A stretch of DNA of 64,000 nucleotides from assembly GCF_001612805.1 (NCBI RefSeq), contig NZ_BDBD01000019.1:496001-560000 (forward strand), given 5' to 3'. The DNA is from Nocardia coubleae NBRC 108252. GTDB taxonomy: Bacteria > Actinomycetota > Actinomycetes > Mycobacteriales > Mycobacteriaceae. Shown piece after piece: positions 42,155 through 50,611 of the stretch; the first letter of the stretch is position 1; the number at the start of each line of letters is the position of its first letter. The position numbers were made by a program, and so were the translations under genes. Below the pieces are notes generated by a model that was given only the letters and a program-made list of their open reading frames with translations, did no database searches and had not been told where the DNA came from.

Positions 42155-42263
42155 CTGTCACCATCCTGGTCGTGATCGGTTTCCGTGGCGCTCGACCGCC
42201 CAGGTCAACGTAACCGCTCGGCGCCGGTTCCCCGGGGAAGCGCCACACCAGGTGAATGCGAAA

Positions 42264-42298
42264 ACGGCGCCTGCGACCCGGAGGATCGCAGGCGCCGT
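42264..42298 (-). terminator. Terminator of the sulfonate-type ABC operon
   Basis: A perfect 13-bp stem (42264-42276 with 42286-42298) and a 9-nt loop, followed on the minus strand by TTTT, 13 bp after the substrate-binding-protein stop. Confidence 0.85.
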
Positions 42299-42310
42299 CA
42301 GGGGGCCGTC

Positions 42311-43306
42311 TCAGGACTTGTCGAACCTGGTGTCGACGTAGGAGCCGAAGTCGACCTTGCCTGGAATGGCCTTGGCGTCGGTGAAGGCGTCGGCGATCTC
42401 CTGTTCGGAGGCGATCACCTGGTCGGTGAGCTGGATCGGTTGCTTGATCGAGCGGGTCCAGGTGGTGCGGGAGGCGTCGACGCTGATCTGGGTGAGTTCG
42501 GCGTACTTCGCCGACCAGGTGTCGAGGTTGTCCGAGGACCACTTGGTCGCGGCCGCGTAGCGCCGGAAGAAGTCGGCGAGCGCGGCCGACTTGCCAGGGT
42601 CGGCGAGGGTCTTGTTGCCCGCGGCCCAGAAGTTGTAACCGTTGGCGGCCTGGTCGGCGGTGGCGATGGACTTGGCGCCGATCTCCTTCTCGGCGATGGC
42701 GGTGTAGGGGTCCCAGGTGGCCCAGGCATCGACATCGCCCCTGGTGAGAGCCGTGTAGCCGTCACCGGGCGAGAGGTAGACCGGTTCGACATCGCCGAGC
42801 GACAAGCCCGCCTTCTTCAGTTGCAGCAGCAGGTTGGCGTTGGCCGAACTGCCCTTGTAGACGGCGACCTTCTTGCCCTTCAGCGCCGCGACCGAAGCGA
42901 TCGGTGAGTCCTTGCCGACCAGGATCGCATCGCCCTTGCCGGTGGCCGAGAGCGCGCCGACGATCTTGATATCGGCATCGGCGGCCGCACCGAAGATGAC
43001 CGGGGTGTTGCCGGTCTGGGCGATATCGATGCCGCCCGCGCTGGCCGCCTCGACCAGCGGCAGGCCTGCGGTGAAGGTGGAGAACTCGATCTTGTAGGGC
43101 AGGTTTTCCAGCTGACCCGACGCCTTCAGCAGCACCTCGATCGAGATCGCTTTCTGGTCACCGACTTTCAGCGTCACCGTGCTCAGGTCGACCGGCCCCG
43201 TCGGCGCGGCTTCGGTGGCCGCGTTGTCGCCGCAAGCGCTCAGCGAGAGCGCGGTGACGACAGCGAGGGCCGCGCCTATAAGGCCACGAGTCGGAATGAG
43301 TTTCAC
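42311..43306 (-). CDS. Sulfonate/nitrate-type ABC transporter substrate-binding lipoprotein
   Basis: 331 residues from GTG 43306 (AAAGGTG upstream). The lipobox LSAC anchors it outside the membrane. Two-lobed periplasmic binding fold with AGGIDIAQTGNTPVIFGAA and SPGDGYTALTRGDVDAWATW, typical of SsuA-like aliphatic sulfonate binders. No sulfonate monooxygenase is adjacent, so taurine, sulfonate or another organic anion are all possible. Confidence 0.9.
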   Translation of the reverse strand: MKLIPTRGLIGAALAVVTALSLSACGDNAATEAAPTGPVDLSTVTLKVGDQKAISIEVLLKASGQLENLPYKIEFSTFTAGLPLVEAASAGGIDIAQTGNTPVIFGAAADADIKIVGALSATGKGDAILVGKDSPIASVAALKGKKVAVYKGSSANANLLLQLKKAGLSLGDVEPVYLSPGDGYTALTRGDVDAWATWDPYTAIAEKEIGAKSIATADQAANGYNFWAAGNKTLADPGKSAALADFFRRYAAATKWSSDNLDTWSAKYAELTQISVDASRTTWTRSIKQPIQLTDQVIASEQEIADAFTDAKAIPGKVDFGSYVDTRFDKS

Positions 43307-43374
43307 GGGAACACCTTTCGTGCTTTCAGGAAAAGGCCGGCACATCGAGCCGAACTCGGCGCGGAGCGGCCGGA

Positions 43375-44109
43375 TCAGTGCGTCACGCCTAGCAGCGCGA
43401 GCAGCCGGGCGGCGTATTCGGAGACCTCCGGTGCCGCGGTGGTGCGCGGGCGCGGGAGGTCGATGGGGACATCGGCGGCGATCCGGCCGTCGTCGAGGAC
43501 GAGCACCCTGTCGGCGAGGGTGATCGCCTCCAGCACGTCGTGGGTCACCAGCAGCACGCCGAAGGCGCGCTCGGCGTGCAGGCCGAGCAGCAGGTTGTGC
43601 ATGGTCAACCGGGTGAGTGCGTCGAGGGCGCCGAACGGTTCGTCGAGCAGTAGCAGGGTCGGTTCGGCGACCAAAGCCCGTGCCAGCGCGGCACGTTGGG
43701 CTTCGCCGCCGGACAGCGTCAGCGGCCAGGCATCAGCACGGGCGGCCAGGCCGACCTCGGCGAGCGCGTCGCGCGCCGCTAGTTCGTCGGTCCGGCGGTT
43801 CCGCGGTGTGGGTCGCCCGAGGGCGACATTGCGCACCACCGGCTGCCACGGGATCAGGCGGGGTTCCTGGAAGACGATCGTCGGCCTGCCGTCGACGAAT
43901 ACCTCACCGGCACTGGGCGAATCGAGCCCGCCGAGAATTCGCAGCAGGGTCGATTTGCCCGAACCGCTGCGCCCGACGAGCGCGACGATCTCGCTTGCGC
44001 CGATCTCGAGGTCGATTCCGTCGAGGACGGTGCGTTCACCGAATCGTTTGCCGAGTCCGGTTATTCGTGCGGCCGCAGTTGTGCGCGGGGTGATGGTGGT
44101 GGCGGTCAT
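43375..44109 (-). CDS. ABC transporter ATPase, SsuB/TauB-like
   Basis: 244 residues from ATG 44109. Walker A GRSGSGKST, Q-loop FQEPRLIPW, signature LSGGEAQRA, Walker B LLLLDEPFGALD, and switch His in LLVTHDVLEA. FQEPRL-PW is characteristic of the nitrate/sulfonate/taurine group. The longer ORF start at 44262 covers a repeat-bearing spacer and is rejected. Confidence 0.93.
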   Translation of the reverse strand: MTATTITPRTTAAARITGLGKRFGERTVLDGIDLEIGASEIVALVGRSGSGKSTLLRILGGLDSPSAGEVFVDGRPTIVFQEPRLIPWQPVVRNVALGRPTPRNRRTDELAARDALAEVGLAARADAWPLTLSGGEAQRAALARALVAEPTLLLLDEPFGALDALTRLTMHNLLLGLHAERAFGVLLVTHDVLEAITLADRVLVLDDGRIAADVPIDLPRPRTTAAPEVSEYAARLLALLGVTH

Positions 44110-44159
44110 CGGGTGGCCTCGCAATCGAACGGAGAAGAGGAGCGGTCGGCGCGGTTGTC

Positions 44160-44218
44160 TCGCGGCAGCTGTGCCGACGACGGAATCGGCGCGAGAGGCG
44201 CTTCGCGGCAGCTGTGCC
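44160..44218. repeat. Imperfect tandem duplication between permease and ATPase genes
   Basis: TCGCGGCAGCTGTGCC occurs at 44160-44175 and again at 44203-44218, each preceded by TCGGCGCG. The period is about 43 bp. The 156-bp spacer is unusually long for this otherwise compact operon. Confidence 0.6.
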
Positions 44219-44265
44219 CGGCAGTGACGCGCGTCGCTGACCGCGCGGCGGGAGGGGCTCACACA

Positions 44266-45063
44266 TCAACGCACCGCCGGTCGCCATCGCAGCGCGCGCC
44301 GCTCGGCCAACCGCACCAGCGAATCCGTGAGCAGACCGAGCAGGCTGTAGACCACCAACCCGAACACCACGATGTCGGTGCGCAGGAATTCGCGGGCATT
44401 GTTGACGACGAAGCCGAGCCCCGCGCTCGCATTGATCTGTTCGGCGACGATGAGCGAAAGCCAAGCGATGCCGAGACTTTGACGCGCACCGACCAGGATC
44501 TGCGGCAGCGCACCCGGCAGCACAAGCAGCCGCAACCGCTCACCGAGGCCGAGACGAAGGGCGGTCCCGAGTTCGAGCAGCTTCGGGTCGAGCTGGCGGA
44601 TGCCGGAGTAGGTGTTGAGGTAGAGCGGGAAGAACACACCGAGCGCGATCAGATAGACCTTCGGTTCCTCGCCGATACCGAACCAGATGATGAACAGCGG
44701 GATCAGGCCGAACAGTGGGATGGTGCGGATCATCTGCAACGGCGGGTCGAGTGCGTACTCACCGATCTTGCTGAGCCCGGCCAGCACACCGAACGCCAGC
44801 GCGAGCACCGCGCCGAGCGCGAAACCGTAGAGCGCGCGCTGACCCGACACCAGCAGCGCGTCACCGAGCTGGCCGGACCGATAGATCTCGAGGCCCGCCT
44901 CGAACACCGCCGAGGGGGCGGGCAGTTTCTTGGCCGGAATCCAGCCGCTGGTGCTGCCGATCTGCCACAGCAACAGCAGTGCCAGCGGCGAGACCGCGCG
45001 CAGCAGGCCGGGTCGGCGATACAGCGGCCGGTCCACGGGTGCGGTGCGCGATGCAGACAACAT
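44266..45063 (-). CDS. ABC transporter permease, SsuC/TauC-like
   Basis: 265 residues, about six helices. The cytoplasmic coupling loop reads ELGTALRLGLGERLRLLVLPGALPQIL-type, with the core LVLPGALPQILVGARQSLG. First gene of the permease-ATPase-binding-protein operon. Confidence 0.92.
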   Translation of the reverse strand: MLSASRTAPVDRPLYRRPGLLRAVSPLALLLLWQIGSTSGWIPAKKLPAPSAVFEAGLEIYRSGQLGDALLVSGQRALYGFALGAVLALAFGVLAGLSKIGEYALDPPLQMIRTIPLFGLIPLFIIWFGIGEEPKVYLIALGVFFPLYLNTYSGIRQLDPKLLELGTALRLGLGERLRLLVLPGALPQILVGARQSLGIAWLSLIVAEQINASAGLGFVVNNAREFLRTDIVVFGLVVYSLLGLLTDSLVRLAERRALRWRPAVR

Positions 45064-45120
45064 GGATGCATGGTGCCCCGCGCCCGCCGCGCCACGACAG
45101 GGTTGCGATCAGCTCGAGGA

Positions 45121-45531
45121 TTACCCCGCGCGGCTGGAAATCTGCTGCACACCCCACCCGTTGCCGTCGGGATCGCTGAAGAACACGAAGCCGACATTGT
45201 CGAGTGGGTGCGGTGTGGGCGACGGATTCACGCCGAGCACCTGCACGTCGGTGACCTCGACACCGCGGGCCACCAGTTCGGCGCGCGCCTGCTCGATGTC
45301 AGGGACCACCAGCTGCAAGCCCTTCAACGAACCCGGCGTCATCTGTGGAACCGCGCCCTTGCCGACCACGATCGAGCAGCCGGAGCCGGGCGGGGTGAGC
45401 TGGACGATGCGCACCTCGTCGGAGATCACCGTGTCGTGGTCGACATTGAATCCGAGCTTGTTCGCGTAGAAATCCTTGGCCCGGTCGATATCCGACACGG
45501 GAACGACCACTACTTCCAGAGTCCAGTTCAC
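45121..45531 (-). CDS. VOC-superfamily (glyoxalase-like) protein
   Basis: 136 residues, two beta-alpha-beta-beta-beta modules: VVVPVSDIDRAKDFYANKLGF, and later FVFFSDPDGNGWGVQQI with the usual metal-ligand glutamate replaced by Gln in the last segment. Such proteins include lyases, dioxygenases and resistance proteins; function not assignable. Stands alone between the ABC operon and the TetR gene. Confidence 0.88.
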   Translation of the reverse strand: MNWTLEVVVVPVSDIDRAKDFYANKLGFNVDHDTVISDEVRIVQLTPPGSGCSIVVGKGAVPQMTPGSLKGLQLVVPDIEQARAELVARGVEVTDVQVLGVNPSPTPHPLDNVGFVFFSDPDGNGWGVQQISSRAG

Positions 45532-45588
45532 GACGCACCTTCCACGGTTGGTCTGCCGACTCGCAACGCCGCTCAGTGTGCCACCAGC

Positions 45589-46236
45589 TCAGGCTTTCCG
45601 CTCCCAACGCCAAGCGAATTCCCCCGGCGCGGGTGGTGGACCGGGCAGCTCACCCTCGGCACGCAGGCCGTCGATCAGCAGGGCGAGGACACGGTGGCGA
45701 AGTTCGGCGGTGCGCACCTGGCCGGGCATGGTGATCGCGGCACATGCCTCGAGGATCAGGCCGATGTCCAGTGCGCTCACATCGGCGCGCAGCCGACCGG
45801 TGGCGTGGGCGCGGCGGACCAGTTCCTCGGTGACCTCGCCGGAGTGCAGCACGTCGGGCAGCATCGCGTCGTCGGGGGTGAAGGTGCCGGCCAGCCGCAC
45901 GGTGAGCGAGTGCACGTCGGCGTCGACCACCCGCTCGAGGAAACCGACGAATCCGCGCCAGCCGTCGGAATCCTCCAGTGCGGCACCGGCTTCCGCGTTG
46001 TAGCGCCGTAACCCCTCGTGACACAGCGTGCGTAGCAGCACCTCCTTGCTCGGATAGCGGCGGTAGAGGGCGCTGATGCCGACGCCCGCGCGTTCGGCGA
46101 CCGCGGCGATCGGCGCGGTCGGGTCGTCGAGGAACACCGCGCGGGCGGCGTCGAGGATCAGTCCGTCATTGCGCGCGGCCTGCGCCTTACGACCGGGCAA
46201 GCGGGGCTGAGCTGGGGTTTCGTTCTGCTTCGGCAT
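45589..46236 (-). CDS. TetR-family repressor of the epoxide hydrolase divergon
   Basis: 215 residues from ATG 46236. N-terminal HTH: ILDAARAVFLDD, then APIAAVAERAGVGISALYRR. The C-terminal ligand domain is of the common TetR_C type. The long start at 46311 would run through the operator and is rejected. Divergent from the epoxide hydrolase gene across a nested palindrome. Confidence 0.92.
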   Translation of the reverse strand: MPKQNETPAQPRLPGRKAQAARNDGLILDAARAVFLDDPTAPIAAVAERAGVGISALYRRYPSKEVLLRTLCHEGLRRYNAEAGAALEDSDGWRGFVGFLERVVDADVHSLTVRLAGTFTPDDAMLPDVLHSGEVTEELVRRAHATGRLRADVSALDIGLILEACAAITMPGQVRTAELRHRVLALLIDGLRAEGELPGPPPAPGEFAWRWERKA

Positions 46237-46252
46237 GAATATCAGCCTACCA

Positions 46253-46312
46253 CTTGAAACGGAATGATCCGTTCTGTTAAGGTTGTAACAGAACGAAGCA
46301 TTCCGTTTCAAG
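46253..46312. promoter_or_regulatory. Nested double operator between TetR and epoxide hydrolase genes
   Basis: A 27-bp arm (46253-46279) and its complement (46286-46312) match at 25 positions around a 6-nt spacer. Each arm also contains its own palindrome, AACGGA-N4-TCCGTT on the left and AACGAA-N4-TCCGTT on the right, the usual size of a TetR dimer site. Two dimers could bind symmetrically and cover both promoters. Confidence 0.85.
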
Positions 46313-46325
46313 AAGAGGATCCGAC

Positions 46326-47459
46326 ATGACCGTCACGCCCTTCCGCATCGATGTTCCCCAGGCCCGGCTCGACGATCTCGCCGCCCGGCTGCGCAACGCG
46401 CTCTACCCGGACGAGCTGCCCGGCGTGGGCGATGCCTACGGCGTTCCCGGCGACCGGGTCCGCGCCCTGGCGAAGTACTGGCTCGAGGAATTCGACTGGC
46501 GCACAGTGGAAGCCGAACTCAACGCCTACCCGCAGTTCACCACCGAGATCGACGGCGAGAACATCCACTTCCTGCACATCCGTTCCTCGCGCGCCGATGC
46601 GACGCCGGTGATCCTCACCCACGGCTGGCCGGGCTCGATCCTGGAATACGTGGATGTGATCACGCCGCTCACCGAGCCCGAATCCGCCGAGGATCCGGCG
46701 TTCCACCTGGTCATCCCGTCACTGCCGGGGTTCGGGTTCTCCGGGCCCACCCGCAGCACCGGCTGGAATCGCTACCGCACCGCCCGCGCGTGGGCCGAGC
46801 TGATGACGCGCCTGGGTTACGAGCGTTACGGCGCCATCGGCAACGACGGCGGTTCGATGGTCTCCCCTGAGATCGGGCGGATCGCGCCGGAGCAGGTGAT
46901 CGGCGTGCACGTCACCCAGTTGTTCTCCTTCCCGTCCGGCGACCCGGCCGAGTTCGAGGGCATGTCGGAGGCGGATATGGCAGCGCTGCAACACCTGCAG
47001 TGGTTCCACGAGAACAAGATGGCGTTCAACACCCTGCACAGCCAGCAGCCACAGACGCTGGCCTACGCGCTGGCCGATTCACCGATCGGCCTGCTCGGCT
47101 GGAACGCGCAGCTGTTCGGTGAATCGATCGACGCGCGGTTCGTGATCGCGAATGTGGCGCTGTACTGGCTCACCGGCACCTCCGGTTCGTCGCTGCGGTT
47201 CTACTACGAGGACGCGCACGCCGCCGAGCACCCGACCACACCGACCACCGTGCCGACCGGATTGGCCATGTTCGCCGGCGATTTCCAGTCTATCCGGCGC
47301 TTCGCCGAACGCGACCACAGCAATATCGTCAGCTGGAATTCCTACGACGTGCGCACCGGCGCGGGCGGGGCCAACGATGCGGCCGGGCACTACGCCGCGC
47401 ACGAGGCACCGGAGGTGCTGGTGGGCGATATCCGGCAGTTCTTCGCCGGCCTGTCCTGA
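46326..47459 (+). CDS. Epoxide hydrolase (EHN-domain alpha/beta hydrolase)
   Basis: 377 residues. N-terminal EHN domain FRIDVPQARLDDLAARLRNA, oxyanion motif HGWPGS (99-104), nucleophile Asp174 in GNDGG, and catalytic His near GHYAAHEAPEVL. AGAGGA lies 8 nt before the ATG. Directly controlled, by position, by the divergent TetR protein; an induced detoxification or catabolic enzyme. Substrate unknown. Confidence 0.93.
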   Translation: MTVTPFRIDVPQARLDDLAARLRNALYPDELPGVGDAYGVPGDRVRALAKYWLEEFDWRTVEAELNAYPQFTTEIDGENIHFLHIRSSRADATPVILTHGWPGSILEYVDVITPLTEPESAEDPAFHLVIPSLPGFGFSGPTRSTGWNRYRTARAWAELMTRLGYERYGAIGNDGGSMVSPEIGRIAPEQVIGVHVTQLFSFPSGDPAEFEGMSEADMAALQHLQWFHENKMAFNTLHSQQPQTLAYALADSPIGLLGWNAQLFGESIDARFVIANVALYWLTGTSGSSLRFYYEDAHAAEHPTTPTTVPTGLAMFAGDFQSIRRFAERDHSNIVSWNSYDVRTGAGGANDAAGHYAAHEAPEVLVGDIRQFFAGLS

Positions 47460-47471
47460 GTCCCGGTGCCC

Positions 47472-47504
47472 CGGCCCACGCTCCCCTCATCGGTGCGTGG
47501 GCCG
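47472..47504 (+). terminator. Epoxide hydrolase terminator
   Basis: CGGCCCACGC, a 13-nt loop and GCGTGGGCCG, perfect 10-bp stem, 12 bp after the stop codon, between convergent genes. Confidence 0.75.
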
Positions 47505-47559
47505 AAGCCCATTCGAATCATGCACCAGCGCACCGACATGTGCGTAACGAAGTCGACGA

Positions 47560-48708
47560 TCAGTGGTGTTCGTGCAGGTCGCCCCAGGCGGGGAACGGGT
47601 CGTCGTAGGTCGCCCACACGGCCGCGCCCGCGGCGAACTCCGCGTCGGTGAGCAGGGCGGCGGTCAGTTCGCGCCGCACCGCCGCCGCGTCGAGCCGCAC
47701 GCCGATGAATACGATCTCCTGTCCGGCGGGCACTTCGAGCGCCGACCACCACGCGCCCGGTTCGAAGGTGAGGTTGGGTCCGGCCTGCGACCAGATCGCG
47801 GCCAGCTCGGGGCGGCTGGCGATCCAGCAGAAACCTTTGCTGCGGAGCATGCCGCGCAGGGTGGTCAGCGCGTCGGCCAGGCGTTGCGGATGAAAGGGGC
47901 GGTCGGCGGTGAAGGTGAGACTGCTGATGCCGTATTCCTCGGTCTCGGGTGTGTGCCCGCCTGCCAATTCCTCTGCCCAGCCGTCTGTTTCGGCGGCGAC
48001 CACCGGGTTGTAGCGTCCCGTGGACAGCACCTCGCCCAGGTCGACGACACCCTTCTCGGTGCGCAGGATGTGGGCGCGCGGATTGAGCCTGCGCACGGTG
48101 GCCTCGACCGTCGCGGCGGCATTCGCACTGACGAGGTCGGTCTTGTTCACCAGCAGTACATCGGCGAACTCCACCTGATCCACGAGCAGGTCGGCGATGG
48201 TCCGCGAATCACCCTCGCCTGCTTCGAGTTCACGCTCGGCCAGGGCTTGGCCGCGCACCAGTTCGGCGAGGAAGGTCGAGGCGTCGACGACGGTGACCAT
48301 GGTGTCGAGGCGGGCCACATCGCCGAGGCGGAATCCGTCCTCGAATTCCCAGTCGAAGGTGGCGGCCACCGGCATCGGCTCGGAGATGCCGGTCGACTCG
48401 ATCACCAACTGGTCGAAGCGGCCCTCGCGGGCGAGCCGGGCGACGGCTTCGATCAGGTCCTCGCGCAGCGTACAGCAGATGCAGCCGTTGGTGAGCTCGA
48501 CGAGTTTCTCCTCGGTCCGATCGAGGTGACCCTGACCCGCGACGAGCGCGGCGTCGATGTTCACCTCGCTCATGTCGTTGACGATCACCGCGACCCGGCG
48601 GCCTTCGCGGTTGGCGAGGATGTGATTGAGCAGGGTGGTCTTGCCCGCGCCGAGAAAGCCGGACAGGACGGTGACGGGCAGGCGGGCGGGCGAATCGGTA
48701 GTGGTCAC
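47560..48708 (-). CDS. COG0523 (CobW/ZNG-type) GTPase, zinc metallochaperone
   Basis: 382 residues from GTG 48708. Walker A GFLGAGKTT (17-25), metal motif C76-I-C78-C79, GTP-specificity NKTD (about 190), and a C-terminal CobW_C domain ending in LHEHH. A Zur-type box only 7 nt upstream points to zinc-starvation control. Such proteins deliver zinc to client enzymes when it is scarce. Divergent from thiD. Confidence 0.93.
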   Translation of the reverse strand: MTTTDSPARLPVTVLSGFLGAGKTTLLNHILANREGRRVAVIVNDMSEVNIDAALVAGQGHLDRTEEKLVELTNGCICCTLREDLIEAVARLAREGRFDQLVIESTGISEPMPVAATFDWEFEDGFRLGDVARLDTMVTVVDASTFLAELVRGQALAERELEAGEGDSRTIADLLVDQVEFADVLLVNKTDLVSANAAATVEATVRRLNPRAHILRTEKGVVDLGEVLSTGRYNPVVAAETDGWAEELAGGHTPETEEYGISSLTFTADRPFHPQRLADALTTLRGMLRSKGFCWIASRPELAAIWSQAGPNLTFEPGAWWSALEVPAGQEIVFIGVRLDAAAVRRELTAALLTDAEFAAGAAVWATYDDPFPAWGDLHEHH

Positions 48709-48715
48709 CAGTTAA

Positions 48716-48730
48716 TGATAATGGTTTTCA
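48716..48730 (-). promoter_or_regulatory. Zur box
   Basis: On the minus strand TGAAAACCATTATCA, close to the actinobacterial Zur pattern TGAAAAT-CATTATCA with one changed base. It ends 7 nt before the GTG, and TATCAT inside it is correctly placed for a -10 of a leaderless transcript. Confidence 0.75.
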
Positions 48731-48785
48731 ATTGCTGTAACCGGTTGGGTCCAGGAAATCGGACAGGCGGTCGTAGGGTTGGGGC

Positions 48786-49634
48786 GTGAAGATGTTGCCG
48801 CTCGCCCCCGATGGCCAAACTCCTGTTCGCGCGCTCACCATCGCGGGCACCGACTCCGGCGGCGGCGCGGGCATCCAGGCCGATTCGCGGACCATGGCCA
48901 TGTGCGGGGTGCACGCCTGTGTCGCCGTCGCGGCGGTGACGGTGCAGAACACGGTGGGCGTCAGCGGTTTTCACGAGATCCCGCCGCAGATCGTGGCCGA
49001 TCAGGTGCGGGTGGTCGTGCGCGATATCGGGATCGGCGCCGCCAAGACCGGGATGCTCGCGTCCACCGCCATCATCGAATCGGTGGCGGCGGTGTGCCGG
49101 GAGGTCGGGATCGGGCGCCAGGGAACGGTGCCGCTGGTCGTCGACCCGGTCGCGGCGTCGATGCACGGCGACCCGCTGCTGCACGCCTCGGCGCTCGACG
49201 CCGTGCGCACCACGCTCATCCCGCTCGCCACCGTCGTCACGCCGAATCTCGACGAGGTGCGCCTCATCACCGGCATCGAGGTGGTCGACGACCCGACCGC
49301 CCGCAAGGCCGCCGAAGCCCTACATGCCCTCGGCGCGCAGTGGGCCATCGTGAAGGGCGGACACCTGCGCACATCGGAGACCAGCACGGACCTGCTCTTC
49401 GACGGCGACACCTTCCAGGAATTCAGCGCACCGCGCATCGCCACCGGCAACGATCACGGCGGTGGCGACACCTTGGCCGCGGCCATCGCGAGCGCGCTCG
49501 CCCACGGGTACTCGGTGCCCGATGCGGTGGCCTTCGCCAAGGAGTGGACCTATCGGTGCCTGGCCGCGTCCTACGACCTTGGCGCTGGTCACGGGCCTGT
49601 GTCGCCGTTATGGAGACTCCGCACAGATCGCTAG
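48786..49634 (+). CDS. thiD: HMP/HMP-phosphate kinase ThiD
   Basis: Phosphorylates hydroxymethylpyrimidine in thiamine synthesis. It has 282 residues; GTG 48786 and ATG 48792 are both possible starts. Ribokinase-like fold with ALTIAGTDSGGGAGIQAD, KTGML, VVDPVAASM, NLDEVRLI and IVKGGH. The catalytic loop reads DHGGGDTLAAAIA; most ThiD proteins have a cysteine or alanine at the second position after HGxG, here Asp, which is used by the wider kinase family. No riboswitch precedes it. Confidence 0.92.
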   Translation: MKMLPLAPDGQTPVRALTIAGTDSGGGAGIQADSRTMAMCGVHACVAVAAVTVQNTVGVSGFHEIPPQIVADQVRVVVRDIGIGAAKTGMLASTAIIESVAAVCREVGIGRQGTVPLVVDPVAASMHGDPLLHASALDAVRTTLIPLATVVTPNLDEVRLITGIEVVDDPTARKAAEALHALGAQWAIVKGGHLRTSETSTDLLFDGDTFQEFSAPRIATGNDHGGGDTLAAAIASALAHGYSVPDAVAFAKEWTYRCLAASYDLGAGHGPVSPLWRLRTDR

Positions 49635-49744
49635 CGTGGCAATCGAAACTTGTCGGTGGGCGGGTCCATACTGAGGTCATCGCACCCCCACCGGCTCCAA
49701 CGACGTAGTCGGCGAGAACAACGAAGTTCGTGCCGGGCGCGAGT

Positions 49745-50470
49745 TCAGTCAGTCACGAATGCGTCGCGCAGCGGTTCGGCCGGATCGATCCGGACGCCGT
49801 TGAACCGGGCGTGAGCTTGGGCGAGGGCCGAGATGCTCTCGGCCAGATAGTCGATGAACCGCTCCACGGGCATCGCCGACACCTCGCGCTGGTTGGCGCC
49901 GAGCCACCAGTCCGTCGCCGAGGCGACCGCCCCGAAAATCGAATAGCTCACCAATTCGATGCCCGCCACGTCGACCGACTCGTCCGGCAGCAACCCGGCG
50001 ATGAATTCGGCGGCGCGCCTGGCCGATTGGCGGGCGGCGGCCAAGGCCCGCTCGGTTTCACGGGCCTGCTGGCTGAAATGACTGTGCAAGATGAACCGGA
50101 AGACATTCGGGTGCTCCGACACCACCGCCACGTACTCTGCGGCCGCGCGACGCACCAGTTCGGCTGCCGAGTCGTGGGTGAGGTCGATCCCGCCGAGCAG
50201 CCGCTCCCAGAGCATTTCGCGCACCCGGTCGACGATCGCGTTGTAGAGATCGGTCTTGTCCTCGAAGTGCCGGTACAGCTTGGGCTTGGCGGCGCCCGCC
50301 TCCTTGGCGATGTCGCCCATGCTCACATCCGGGCCGTGCGCGTCGAGGGCCCGGAAGGCCGCTTCGACGAATTCGATCCGCACCTGGACGCGGTGGGCCC
50401 GCCAGCGTTCGGTGCGCGCGTCCACACGCCGGGCTGGGACCTCGTCGGCCTTCCGATGCACGCGCGTCAC
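49745..50470 (-). CDS. TetR-family transcriptional regulator
   Basis: 241 residues from GTG 50470. HTH: FVEAAFRALDAHG and VSMGDIAKEAGAAKPKLYRHF. A basic N-terminal extension (HRKADEVPARRVDARTERWRAHR) precedes it. Divergent from a methyltransferase gene; two perfect inverted repeats lie between. The upstream start 50581 would cross those repeats. Confidence 0.85.
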   Translation of the reverse strand: MTRVHRKADEVPARRVDARTERWRAHRVQVRIEFVEAAFRALDAHGPDVSMGDIAKEAGAAKPKLYRHFEDKTDLYNAIVDRVREMLWERLLGGIDLTHDSAAELVRRAAAEYVAVVSEHPNVFRFILHSHFSQQARETERALAAARQSARRAAEFIAGLLPDESVDVAGIELVSYSIFGAVASATDWWLGANQREVSAMPVERFIDYLAESISALAQAHARFNGVRIDPAEPLRDAFVTD

Positions 50471-50521
50471 ACTGGCAGTATCGCTGGCCACGCGGCGCGA
50501 CACGCTGCCACCCCTGAATTT

Positions 50522-50536
50522 TTGCCGTACCGGCAA
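50522..50536. promoter_or_regulatory. Inverted repeat 1, TetR-methyltransferase intergenic region
   Basis: TTGCCG-N3-CGGCAA, perfect 6-bp arms. Confidence 0.5.
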
Positions 50537-50540
50537 GGAA

Positions 50541-50554
50541 GTTTGCCAGCAAAC
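50541..50554. promoter_or_regulatory. Inverted repeat 2, TetR-methyltransferase intergenic region
   Basis: GTTTGC-N2-GCAAAC, perfect 6-bp arms, 4 bp from the first repeat. Together they are likely operators for the divergent TetR. Confidence 0.5.
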
Positions 50555-50611
50555 GGCATCGGTGTGCACCATCGAGAACATCCGATCAGACCCGCACCAT
50601 CAGGAGCTTCG

